From: Candidatus Margulisiibacteriota bacterium
GTDB taxonomy: Bacteria > Margulisbacteria > Termititenacia > Termititenacales > Termititenacaceae
Assembly: GCA_031279305.1 (NCBI GenBank)
Contig: JAITIS010000125.1
Location: 1 to 19,185 of the forward strand
DNA length: 19,185 nt
Direction of reading: 5' to 3'
A model generated the notes under the pieces. It worked only from the letters and a program-made list of their open reading frames with translations. It did no database searches and was not told the DNA's origin. This document shows positions 1-6,085 of this stretch, one piece after another (positions within the stretch are counted from its first letter, which is position 1; every line of letters starts with the position of its first letter). The translations under genes were made by a program, and so were the position numbers.

Positions 1-1
1 G

Positions 2-1210
2 GCGCTCATAGTCGCGCCAACCTCGGTGGTGTATAACTGGGCGGCTGAGATTCAGAAATTTACGCCGGATCTGCAGGTGCTGATTCTGTCCGGCAGCCGC
101 GACCGAATCCTCCGGGTAAAAGACGCGGCTAAATATGATGTGCTCGTCACTTCTTACGCTCTGCTGCGCAATGATCTTAATCATTACGCGCATATGGAGT
201 TCGCTTATATGGTGTTAGATGAAGCGCAGTACATCAAAAATCCTAAAGCCCAGATCGCCAGAGCTGTGAAATGCGTGAACGCCCGCTGGCGGCTGGCGCT
301 GACCGGCACGCCGGTCGAAAATCATTTGTCGGAGCTGTGGTCGATCTTCGATTATCTGATGCCGGGCTTTTTGTCCGCCTTGTCTTATTTCAAAGCGATG
401 TACGGCGACGACTACCCCAGATTGAAAAAAAAGATACATCCTTTTATTTTGCGCCGCACCAAAGAAGAAGTTCTAAAAGAACTACCGCCCAAAAATGAGA
501 TTGATTCTTTCTGCGAGCTTTTGCCGGAACAGGAGCAGACTTATCTTAAAGTCCTGCGCTCCCAGCGTCAGGAGCTGTTTGCGGTAATGCAGGGCAGGGA
601 CATCAGCCGGCTGCAGTTAAATATTTTAGCCTGTCTGCTTAAACTGCGGCAGGTTTGCTGCCATCCGGCCCTGCTCAAAGATGCAAAAACTATCGCGGAG
701 TCTGCAAAATTTAATCAGTTCAAAGAATTGATCGCCGAGATTGTCGAGAACGACAATAAAGTGATCGTTTTTTCCCAGTTTGTGGAAATGCTCGCGATTA
801 TGCGCGGTTTTCTGGACGGGCAGAAAATAAAATATTCTTATCTGGACGGCTCGACCCGTAAACGTCAGGCGGTCATCACCGAATTTAACGCCGATCCGGG
901 CTTAAAAGTTTTCCTCTGCTCGCTCAAAGCCGGAGGTCTGGGCATCAATCTGACCTCGGCCAATTATGTCATCATTTACGATCCGTGGTGGAATCCCGCC
1001 GTGGAGCAGCAGGCTATGGACAGAGTGTACCGCATCGGCCAGACTAAAGAAGTTTTTGTGTACAAGCTTATCACCAAAGGCACCGTCGAAGAAAAAATCC
1101 TCGCTTTGCAGAAAAAGAAAAAGTCGCTGATCGACGCGGTCATCACCAGCGATGCCGCCGCGGAAAAAAATATCACCAGAGCCGAGCTGGAGGAACTGCT
1201 GACGTACTGA
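2..1210 (+). CDS. SNF2-family DEAD/H-like helicase, C-terminal part (5' truncated by window)
   Basis: This is a Swi2/Snf2-type ATP-dependent DNA translocase missing its N-terminus. The reading frame is open from base 2, so the true start and the Walker A motif lie upstream of the window. The first visible residues, ALIVAPTSVVYNW, are helicase motif Ia. Motif II is DEAQ (bases 218-229), motif III is LTGTPVEN (from about 298), and the helicase C lobe carries VIVFSQF (about 764), the motif V stretch KAGGLGINL (about 929) and the motif VI stretch QQAMDRVYRIGQ (about 1007). The protein ends with the usual EEKILALQKKK tail and acidic C-terminus. Bacterial SNF2 proteins of this type often carry an N-terminal SWIM zinc finger, but that part cannot be seen here. 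The family remodels or translocates on DNA or protein-DNA complexes; the specific target is unknown. The stop is 22 bp before lysC, whose own promoter begins just after it. Confidence 0.93.
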   Translation, partial: ALIVAPTSVVYNWAAEIQKFTPDLQVLILSGSRDRILRVKDAAKYDVLVTSYALLRNDLNHYAHMEFAYMVLDEAQYIKNPKAQIARAVKCVNARWRLALTGTPVENHLSELWSIFDYLMPGFLSALSYFKAMYGDDYPRLKKKIHPFILRRTKEEVLKELPPKNEIDSFCELLPEQEQTYLKVLRSQRQELFAVMQGRDISRLQLNILACLLKLRQVCCHPALLKDAKTIAESAKFNQFKELIAEIVENDNKVIVFSQFVEMLAIMRGFLDGQKIKYSYLDGSTRKRQAVITEFNADPGLKVFLCSLKAGGLGINLTSANYVIIYDPWWNPAVEQQAMDRVYRIGQTKEVFVYKLITKGTVEEKILALQKKKKSLIDAVITSDAAAEKNITRAELEELLTY

Positions 1211-1212
1211 TG

Positions 1213-1221
1213 TGCTATAAT
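1213..1221 (+). promoter_or_regulatory. Extended -10 promoter for lysC
   Basis: A perfect TATAAT (1216-1221) is preceded by TGC, giving the extended -10 form TGnTATAAT. With the two bases before, it reads TGTGCTATAAT, matching the TRTGn type. No convincing -35 hexamer sits 15-18 bp upstream, which is common for extended -10 promoters. Transcription would begin near 1228, leaving about five bases before the ATG at 1233. Confidence 0.6.
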
Positions 1222-1232
1222 CCCCCCGACTT

Positions 1233-2471
1233 ATGGGTATTATCGTCCAAAAATACGGCGGGACTTCCGTCGGCACTATCGCTAAAATAAAAAATGTCGC
1301 CAAAAAAATTCTGGCTGCCAAAGCCGCGGGCGATCAAGTGGTGGCTGTAGTTTCGGCGATGGGGCAGACTACGGACGCGCTTATTGCCAAAATTAAAAAA
1401 TTGGCTCCTCTCAGCGCTCCGCGCGAGTACGACGCGCTGGTGTCTATCGGCGAAAATGAATCCGCCGCGCTACTGGCGCAGGCAATCCTCGCGCAGGGCG
1501 GACAGGCGGTGTCTTTGACCGGCTGGCAGGCCGGCATCCGCACCGAAGACAACCACAGCAAATGCAAGATTATTGATGTTGACGCGCGGAGAATTAGACA
1601 AGAGCTAAACGCCGGAAAAATTGTGGTGGTGGCTGGCTTTCAGGGCATTAATTCGTCCGGCGACGTCACGACTATCGGGCGCGGCGGCTCGGACACTTCG
1701 GCGGTGGTGCTGGCCGCGGCGCTTGAGGCTAGAGTATGCGAGATATACACCGATGTGGACGGCGTGTACACCGCCGATCCGCGCGCGCTGCCGGAAGCCA
1801 GGCGTCTGACTGCTATTTCGCACGAAGAGATGCTGGAGCTGGCGAGTCTCGGCGCGGGCGTGATGCATCCGCGGGCGGTCGAATGCGCCAAAGTCAATAA
1901 TATGACCCTTGCGGTGAAACACAGCCAGAAAACAGGCAAAGGCACGCTGATCACTATGGCGGGGGAGAAATTAAACACAGTAGCTGGCGTGGCGGCGGAT
2001 GACAATGTGGCCAAGATCGGCCTGATGCGCGTGCCGGATGCGCCGGGGGTGGCCGCCGAGCTTTTTGGCGCGCTGGCCGCGGCTAGAATCAACGTGGATG
2101 TGATCGTGCAAAGCATCCATCAGGAAGCCCGGAAAAACGATATTTCTTTTACAGTGGCCAATGAGGATTACGACCGGGCTTTGAAATTGACCAAAGAAAA
2201 AGCCCGCTCTTGGCCGGGCTGCGCGGCGGCGGGCAATACGGCGGTGGCCAAAATTTCGGTTGTCGGCATCGGTATGGCCAGCTCTCCCGGCGTGGCGGCG
2301 CGGATGTTCGCGGCTCTAGGCCGGGCAAAAATCAACATCCAGATGATTTCCACCTCGGAAATAAAAATTTCCTGCATTATCGAAAAAAAAGAATTAAAAA
2401 GAGCGCTTAAAGCCGTGCACGCGGCCTTTGGTCTGGCAAGCGTTAAAAAAGCCGGGAGCTGCGGCATTTGA
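1233..2471 (+). CDS. lysC: Aspartate kinase
   Basis: Aspartokinase phosphorylates L-aspartate, the first step to lysine, threonine, methionine and diaminopimelate. The 412-residue length fits the monofunctional two-ACT-domain class. The N-terminal kinase shows VQKYGGTSVG at residues 5-14, SIGENESA near 70, TTIGRGGSDTSAV near 145 and YTDVDGVYTADPR near 170. Two ACT regulatory domains follow (about 265-335 and 342-405), suggesting feedback control by lysine and/or threonine. The ATG at 1233 is the only reasonable start: an in-frame TAA lies at 1218 and the next Met would lose the KYGGT motif. There is no Shine-Dalgarno; the bases before the ATG are C-rich. With the -10 box at 1216-1221 this suggests a leaderless or nearly leaderless mRNA. 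The stop codon overlaps the -35 box of the infC promoter. There is no homoserine dehydrogenase fusion. Confidence 0.96.
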   Translation: MGIIVQKYGGTSVGTIAKIKNVAKKILAAKAAGDQVVAVVSAMGQTTDALIAKIKKLAPLSAPREYDALVSIGENESAALLAQAILAQGGQAVSLTGWQAGIRTEDNHSKCKIIDVDARRIRQELNAGKIVVVAGFQGINSSGDVTTIGRGGSDTSAVVLAAALEARVCEIYTDVDGVYTADPRALPEARRLTAISHEEMLELASLGAGVMHPRAVECAKVNNMTLAVKHSQKTGKGTLITMAGEKLNTVAGVAADDNVAKIGLMRVPDAPGVAAELFGALAAARINVDVIVQSIHQEARKNDISFTVANEDYDRALKLTKEKARSWPGCAAAGNTAVAKISVVGIGMASSPGVAARMFAALGRAKINIQMISTSEIKISCIIEKKELKRALKAVHAAFGLASVKKAGSCGI

Positions 2472-2497
2472 CACGCCAATATGTGCTCTCCTATAAT
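2468..2497 (+). promoter_or_regulatory. Consensus sigma-70-type promoter of the infC operon
   Basis: A perfect TTGACA (2468-2473) and a perfect TATAAT (2492-2497) are separated by 18 bp. The -35 box overlaps the lysC stop codon (TGA 2469-2471). Transcription should start near 2504, giving a leader of about 30 bases to the ATT start of infC. This is the strongest promoter-like sequence in the window, as expected for a translation-factor and ribosomal-protein operon. Confidence 0.85.
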
Positions 2498-2520
2498 ACT
2501 AGGCCTGTTTTTTGAATGCG

Positions 2521-2527
2521 GGAGGTG
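2521..2527 (+). promoter_or_regulatory. Strong Shine-Dalgarno that selects the ATT start of infC
   Basis: GGAGGTG at 2521-2527 is followed by a six-base spacer (CGTAAG) and an in-frame ATT at 2534. It lies downstream of the ATG at 2516, so it cannot serve that ATG. It is ideally placed for ATT. Confidence 0.75.
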
Positions 2528-2533
2528 CGTAAG

Positions 2534-3118
2534 ATTAAACCGAATGAACTTTTAAATCAGCACATTCGTGCTGTGACGGTAAAATTGATTTTGGATAACG
2601 GCGAGCAGGTTGTTTTAGCTAAAGAGGAGGCTCTGGCGCGGGCGAAGGATTTAGATTTGGATCTGTTTTTGGTTTCGCCTAATTCCGAGCCGCCGGTGGC
2701 CAAAATTTTGGATTACGGGCATTACCGTTACGAAAAAGAAAAAAAACAAAAAGATGCGCACAAAAAAAGCAACAATAAAAGCAATGTTTTGAAAGAATTA
2801 AAATTAACCCCGCGGATCGGCCAGCACGATTTTGAGGTGCGCCTGCGGCACGGCCGGGAGTTTTTGGGCAAGGGATACAAAGTAAAACTGACGGTGTTTT
2901 TTAAGGGACGCGAGAGCACGCACCCGGAGCTGGGGCATAATCTGATCGCGGAATATCTGGCCAAAATAGCCGATCTGGGCTGGACGGATAGCCCGACTCT
3001 GACACCGGGGCTTTTGGGCCGGCAGATGTCGATAGTGATTGTGCCCGGGCGCAGGCGTCCGGCGGAGACGGAGCAGTCAATGGTAAAACCGGCAAAGGAG
3101 ACAGTGCAAAATGCCTAA
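2534..3118 (+). CDS. infC: Translation initiation factor IF-3, ATT start
   Basis: IF-3 binds the 30S subunit, prevents premature 50S joining and checks the start codon and initiator tRNA. The protein is about 194 residues from the ATT at 2534. The N-terminal domain begins KPNELLNQHIRA and contains PPVAKILDYGHYRYE, the highly conserved N-domain/linker region. A lysine-rich linker follows, then the C-terminal domain with LKELKLTPRIGQHDFEVR and VKLTVFFKGRE. The frame is also open to an ATG at 2516, but that ATG has no ribosome-binding site. A strong GGAGGTG lies between it and the ATT. AUU starts are known for infC in Escherichia coli and other bacteria and give autoregulation, because IF-3 itself discriminates against non-canonical starts. 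The start choice is therefore an inference from the sequence and the family. The 3' end overlaps rpmI by 8 bp. Confidence 0.93.
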   Translation: MKPNELLNQHIRAVTVKLILDNGEQVVLAKEEALARAKDLDLDLFLVSPNSEPPVAKILDYGHYRYEKEKKQKDAHKKSNNKSNVLKELKLTPRIGQHDFEVRLRHGREFLGKGYKVKLTVFFKGRESTHPELGHNLIAEYLAKIADLGWTDSPTLTPGLLGRQMSIVIVPGRRRPAETEQSMVKPAKETVQNA

Positions 3119-3308
3119 AATGAAAACCAGAAAATCCGCGGCCAAACGGTTTCGGGCGACCGGCAGCGGCAAGCTCCTGCGCCAGCCGGGCAGCAGCGCG
3201 CATCTGCGCGAATGTAAAAAACCGAAAAATAAAAAAAAGCTGAGCAAACTGCGGCCAGTGCACAAAACTGACGCGCGGAAGCTCAAAGTGATGCTGCCTT
3301 ATATCTAA
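3111..3308 (+). CDS. rpmI: Large ribosomal subunit protein bL35
   Basis: This 65-residue, very basic protein starts MPKMKTRKSAAKRFRATGSG, the typical bL35 N-terminus, and ends near the usual family length. AAAGGAG at 3094-3100 is its ribosome-binding site, inside the end of infC. The ATG at 3111 lies within infC (8 bp overlap), so the two are probably translationally coupled. The order infC-rpmI-rplT is the classical bacterial arrangement. Confidence 0.97.
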   Translation: MPKMKTRKSAAKRFRATGSGKLLRQPGSSAHLRECKKPKNKKKLSKLRPVHKTDARKLKVMLPYI

Positions 3309-3326
3309 GGACAAGGAGCGGGGAAA

Positions 3327-3674
3327 ATGCGGGTAAAAAGAGGCAATGTTGCCAGACAAAAAAAGAAAAAGGTATTCAAGCGCAACAAAGGCTACAGCGG
3401 CGCTGGCCGGAAACTTTTTAAGGCTTCGGCCAAGGTCCGCGCGCTCAAAGCCGGTGTCAAATCTTACCGCGACCGCCGCCGGAAAAAACACGCTTTCCGC
3501 GAATTATGGATTCAGCGTCTGGGCGCCGCGCTGGCGCCGCTGGGGCTGTCTTACTCCGTGTTTATCGGCAGATTGAAAAAAAACAGCGTGAAATTGGACC
3601 GCAAGATTTTGGCCGAGTTGGCTGTCGCGGATAATACGGCTTTTCAGAAAATTGTTGAAAAAATAAAGGCTTGA
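3327..3674 (+). CDS. rplT: Large ribosomal subunit protein bL20
   Basis: bL20 is an early assembly protein of the 50S subunit, and in some bacteria it represses its own operon. The 115-residue sequence shows RVKRGNVARQKKKKVFKRNKGY at the start (shown here in outline only), then SYRDRRRKKHAFRELWIQR, the rRNA-binding region. The family often begins MARVKRG; here the second residue (Ala) is absent. AAGGAG at 3313-3318 is well placed for the ATG at 3327. The stop (3672-3674) is followed 11 bases later by the ATG of the DUF151 gene. Confidence 0.97.
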   Translation: MRVKRGNVARQKKKKVFKRNKGYSGAGRKLFKASAKVRALKAGVKSYRDRRRKKHAFRELWIQRLGAALAPLGLSYSVFIGRLKKNSVKLDRKILAELAVADNTAFQKIVEKIKA

Positions 3675-3685
3675 AGGCGCTTTTT

Positions 3686-4180
3686 ATGATCCAGATGGAA
3701 TTAAGCGGTTTGGGATTTGACCCGCGCAATATGTCGCCGATCGTGCTGCTCAAAGACAACGAGGAGCGCAATTTCCTGCCGATTTGGATTGGTATGTTTG
3801 AAGCGGCGGCTATTGCGATGGAGCTGCAGGAATTCAAATCCCCGCGGCCAATGACTCACGATCTGATCGTCGAGTTGGTCGCCAAACTGCAGGGAACTAT
3901 CGAGAGAGTAATTATTTCGGACATTAAAGAAGACACTTTTTACGCCGTGCTGGAAGTGCGCCAGAAAGATGTTAAAGAGCCGGTCAAAATCGACTGCCGG
4001 CCTTCCGACGCCATCGCTATTGCAGTGCGCGTGGATGCGGAGATTTATGTCGCGGAAAATGTGATGTTAAACGCCAAGATGGTCAACGCTGAAAAAGACA
4101 AGGAAGAAACCGCCAAATTTCAAGATTTTGTCAATAACGTCAAACCGGAAGATTTTGAGAAGTATTTCAAACAGCAATAA
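3686..4180 (+). CDS. Bifunctional nuclease family protein (DUF151)
   Basis: A 164-residue member of the DUF151/BFN family, whose best-studied members have combined DNase and RNase activity. The family hallmark MIQMELSGLGFDPRNMSPIV (residues 1-20), LPIWIGMFEAAAIA (about 32-45), the central RPMTHDLIVEL and CRPSDAIAIAVR (about 100-111) are all present. Several subfamilies carry a C-terminal UVR domain; here there is only a short charged tail. The frame is open back to a TTG at 3671 that overlaps the rplT stop. The ATG at 3686 is preferred because GAAGG (3673-3677) is spaced 8 bases before it and the family normally begins MI.MEL. The stop TAA shares its last base with the queA ATG. Its biological role in this organism is unknown. 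Confidence 0.9.
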   Translation: MIQMELSGLGFDPRNMSPIVLLKDNEERNFLPIWIGMFEAAAIAMELQEFKSPRPMTHDLIVELVAKLQGTIERVIISDIKEDTFYAVLEVRQKDVKEPVKIDCRPSDAIAIAVRVDAEIYVAENVMLNAKMVNAEKDKEETAKFQDFVNNVKPEDFEKYFKQQ

Positions 4181-5223
4181 TGCCGGCGTACGCGGCGCGC
4201 GCTTATTCCTATATGCTGCCGCCGGAGCTCATCGCCCAGAAGCCCGCCGCCAGACGGGAAAATTCCCGGCTTTTGGTGCTGCATAAAGATACCGGTCGGC
4301 GGCAGCATAAGCATTTTTACGATATTCCGGCTTTTCTGGATAAAAACGACCTGCTGGTTTTTAACGACACCAGAGTTTTGCCGGTCAGGCTTACCGGGCG
4401 CAAATCCACAGGAGCGCGCTGTGAAATACTTTTGCTGAAGCGGCTGGCGGCGGACCGCTGGGAATGTCTGGCCAAACCCGGCCGGAGACTGAGCCAAAAC
4501 AGTGTGGTGGAATTTGGCGCGGATTTCTCGGCCAAGATTCTGGATGTGCTGCCGGGCGGCCGGCGTGTCGCGCAGTTTTCTTTTGCCGGAAATTTTCTGG
4601 ACAGTCTGTCCAAGCACGGGCAGACGCCCCTGCCGCCGTATGTCAAACCGTCCGATCCGGATACTGAAGCCCTGCGAAAGTTCCGGTATCAGACTGTCTA
4701 TGCCCGCGTTCCCGGCGCCGCCGCCGCGCCGACCGCGGGACTGCATTTTTCTCGAAATCTGCTGACGCGCTTAAAAAAACAGGGCATCGCGGCGGCCCGG
4801 GTTACTTTACACACAAGCCTGGGGACTTTTCAGCCGCTTAAAGCCGCGGATATACGGGCACATCAAATGCACGCCGAGGAGTACAATTTTCCGGCGGAGA
4901 CGGCGCGCGCCGTCAATGAATGCCGTAAGCGCGGCGGACGGGTCGTCGCAGTGGGCACAACGACGGCGCGGGTTCTGGAAACAGTTTATCAGGCCGGGCA
5001 TCCGCTGGCTTCCCGGAGCGGAGAGACTGCGATTTACATTTATCCCGGCTACAAGTTCAAGCTGGTTGACGCGCTGATCACCAATTTTCATCTGCCGCGC
5101 TCCACGCTGTTGCTTCTGGTTTCCGCTCTGGCCGGGCGGGGAAAAATACTCCAAGCTTATCAAGAAGCGGTAAAATTAAAATACCGCTTTTTTTCGTTCG
5201 GCGACGCGATGCTGATTATTTGA
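4180..5223 (+). CDS. queA: S-adenosylmethionine:tRNA ribosyltransferase-isomerase
   Basis: QueA transfers and isomerises the ribosyl part of SAM onto preQ1 in tRNA, making epoxyqueuosine. At 347 residues it has the normal family length. Visible motifs include YMLPPELIAQKPAARREN (about 11-28), FNDTRVLPVRLTGRK (about 59), AAPTAGLHFS (about 186), VAVGTTTARVLET, TNFHLPRSTLLLLVSA and YRFFSFGDAMLI at the C-terminus. The usual LHVG(A/L)GTF segment reads LHTSLGTF, a mild variation. The ATG at 4180 overlaps the stop of the preceding gene by one base, so translational coupling is likely. The 3' end overlaps the convergent slipin gene by 8 bp, and a hairpin followed by a T-run lies within the last codons. 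No other queuosine gene is in the window. Confidence 0.96.
   Translation: MPAYAARAYSYMLPPELIAQKPAARRENSRLLVLHKDTGRRQHKHFYDIPAFLDKNDLLVFNDTRVLPVRLTGRKSTGARCEILLLKRLAADRWECLAKPGRRLSQNSVVEFGADFSAKILDVLPGGRRVAQFSFAGNFLDSLSKHGQTPLPPYVKPSDPDTEALRKFRYQTVYARVPGAAAAPTAGLHFSRNLLTRLKKQGIAAARVTLHTSLGTFQPLKAADIRAHQMHAEEYNFPAETARAVNECRKRGGRVVAVGTTTARVLETVYQAGHPLASRSGETAIYIYPGYKFKLVDALITNFHLPRSTLLLLVSALAGRGKILQAYQEAVKLKYRFFSFGDAMLII
5165..5194 (+). terminator. Terminator-like hairpin plus T-tract inside the 3' end of queA
   Basis: AAGCGGTA (5165-5172) and TACCGCTT (5182-5189) form a perfect 8-bp stem around a 9-base A/T loop, and the T-run extends to 5194. This has the form of an intrinsic terminator on the plus strand, but it lies about 27 bases before the queA stop. 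On the minus strand the same stem lies about 20 bases after the slipin stop, where its tail CTTCTTG is U-poor. It may serve the slipin gene, both directions, or neither. Confidence 0.35.
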
Positions 5224-5977
5224 CTTTTTTTGCCAATTCGCCCAAGCCCTCCAGCGCGCGCAGGGCTTCTACCGGCACGGCAAAAATCACCGTGTTGGAT
5301 TGATCGGAGCTTAAATCATTCAGCGTCGAGAGCGTGCGCAGGTGCAGGGCGCCGGGCGTGCCGCCCATCATCTTGGCCGCTTTGGCCAGATTTTCCGAGG
5401 CCTCGACCTCGCCGGCCGCCTTGGTGATGACCGCGCGTTTTTCCCGCTCGGCCTCGGCCACTTTGGCGATGACGCGCTTCATTTCTTCCGAGAGCGTGAT
5501 GTCTTTAAGCTCCACATTCTCGACCTTGAGTCCCCACGGATCGGTCAGCTTATCGATGATGGAGCAAATTTCTTTAGAAACTTTTTCCCGGTCGGTGAGC
5601 AGCTCATCCAGCGTGACGGAGCCGACAGCGTTGCGCATCGTAGTCTGCGCCAGCTGGCTGACCGCGTAATAAAAATCTTCCACCTCGCAAATCGCTTTGC
5701 CCGCGTCAAATACTTTGTAATAAATGACCGCGTTGATTTTGATGGAGACATTGTCTCTGGTGATGGCGTCCTGTTCCGGCACGTCCACGGCTTTGGTGCG
5801 TATGTCCACTTTGACATAAGACTGGATCACCGGCAGCACCAGCCGCCAGCCCGGTTCCAGTATTTTATTAAATTTGCCCAGCGCGAAAAGCAGGCCTCTC
5901 TCGTATTCATTGACCTGCCGGATAGAGCTGGCCAAAATTACCGCGATAAAGATAGCTAGTGGCAAAAAAATACCCAT
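5216..5977 (-). CDS. Slipin / stomatin-like SPFH-domain membrane protein
   Basis: A 253-residue prohibitin/stomatin-superfamily protein anchored by one N-terminal hydrophobic segment (residues 2-16, GIFLPLAIFIAVILA). It then shows the slipin signature RQVNEYERGLLFALGKF, PGWRLVLPVIQ and the central VEDFYYAVSQLAQTTMRNAVG. The C-terminal part has the coiled-coil-forming EAEREKRAVITKAAGEVEASENL and ends with a short hydrophilic tail (long motifs given in outline). Such proteins form oligomeric rings or scaffolds in membranes and are often paired with an NfeD protease-like partner; none is present here. The ATG at 5977 is preferred over an upstream in-frame GTG at 6022 because AAGGAGG (5991-5985 on the minus strand) lies 7 bases before it and the membrane segment starts right after it. 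It is transcribed divergently from accC and convergently with queA. Confidence 0.93.
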   Translation of the reverse strand: MGIFLPLAIFIAVILASSIRQVNEYERGLLFALGKFNKILEPGWRLVLPVIQSYVKVDIRTKAVDVPEQDAITRDNVSIKINAVIYYKVFDAGKAICEVEDFYYAVSQLAQTTMRNAVGSVTLDELLTDREKVSKEICSIIDKLTDPWGLKVENVELKDITLSEEMKRVIAKVAEAEREKRAVITKAAGEVEASENLAKAAKMMGGTPGALHLRTLSTLNDLSSDQSNTVIFAVPVEALRALEGLGELAKKVK

Positions 5978-5997
5978 AAAACAGCCTCCTTGGGCTA

Positions 5998-6008
5998 ATA
6001 ATAGCACA
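5998..6008 (-). promoter_or_regulatory. Extended -10 promoter of the slipin gene
   Basis: Read on the minus strand, TGTGC (6008-6004) is followed by TATTAT (6003-5998), one mismatch from the consensus and of the same TRTGn extended form as at lysC. No good -35 box is seen. Transcription would begin about 5991, placing the Shine-Dalgarno (5991-5985) almost at the 5' end of the mRNA. Confidence 0.5.
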
Positions 6009-6026
6009 AAAGTCGTGTCCACACTC

Positions 6027-6055
6027 CTGATTATTTAGGACAGGCGTGATATAAT
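6027..6055 (+). promoter_or_regulatory. Promoter of the accC-rlmN operon
   Basis: TATAAT (6050-6055) is preceded by TGA, giving an extended -10 (TGATATAAT). A weak -35, CTGATT (6027-6032), is 17 bp upstream. Start of transcription is expected near 6062, about 24 bases before the accC ATG. The promoter region overlaps that of the divergent slipin gene, so the two may influence each other. Confidence 0.65.
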
Positions 6056-6085
6056 GCAGAGCTGTTTTTTAGCTGCGAGGGTAAA

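Noticed and set aside
1938..1957. Internal start giving a separate aspartokinase beta subunit
   Set aside because: An in-frame ATG at 1955 precedes the ACT domains, but the only upstream purine stretch is weak and 12 bases away, so there is no convincing internal ribosome-binding site.
2516..2533. ATG at 2516 as the infC start
   Set aside because: It has no ribosome-binding site in front; the strong GGAGGTG lies after it and points to the ATT at 2534.
3671..3685. TTG at 3671 as the start of the DUF151 protein
   Set aside because: ATG 3686 has a good GAAGG site and matches the family N-terminus; the extra five residues have no support.
5244..5268. Hairpin AAGCCCT/AGGGCTT after the queA stop as its terminator
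   Set aside because: The 7-bp stem has no T-run after it in either direction and lies within slipin codons.
5978..6022. GTG at 6022 (minus strand) as the slipin start
   Set aside because: It would put the AAGGAGG ribosome-binding site and the -10 box inside the coding region; ATG 5977 is well spaced from that site and begins the membrane anchor directly.
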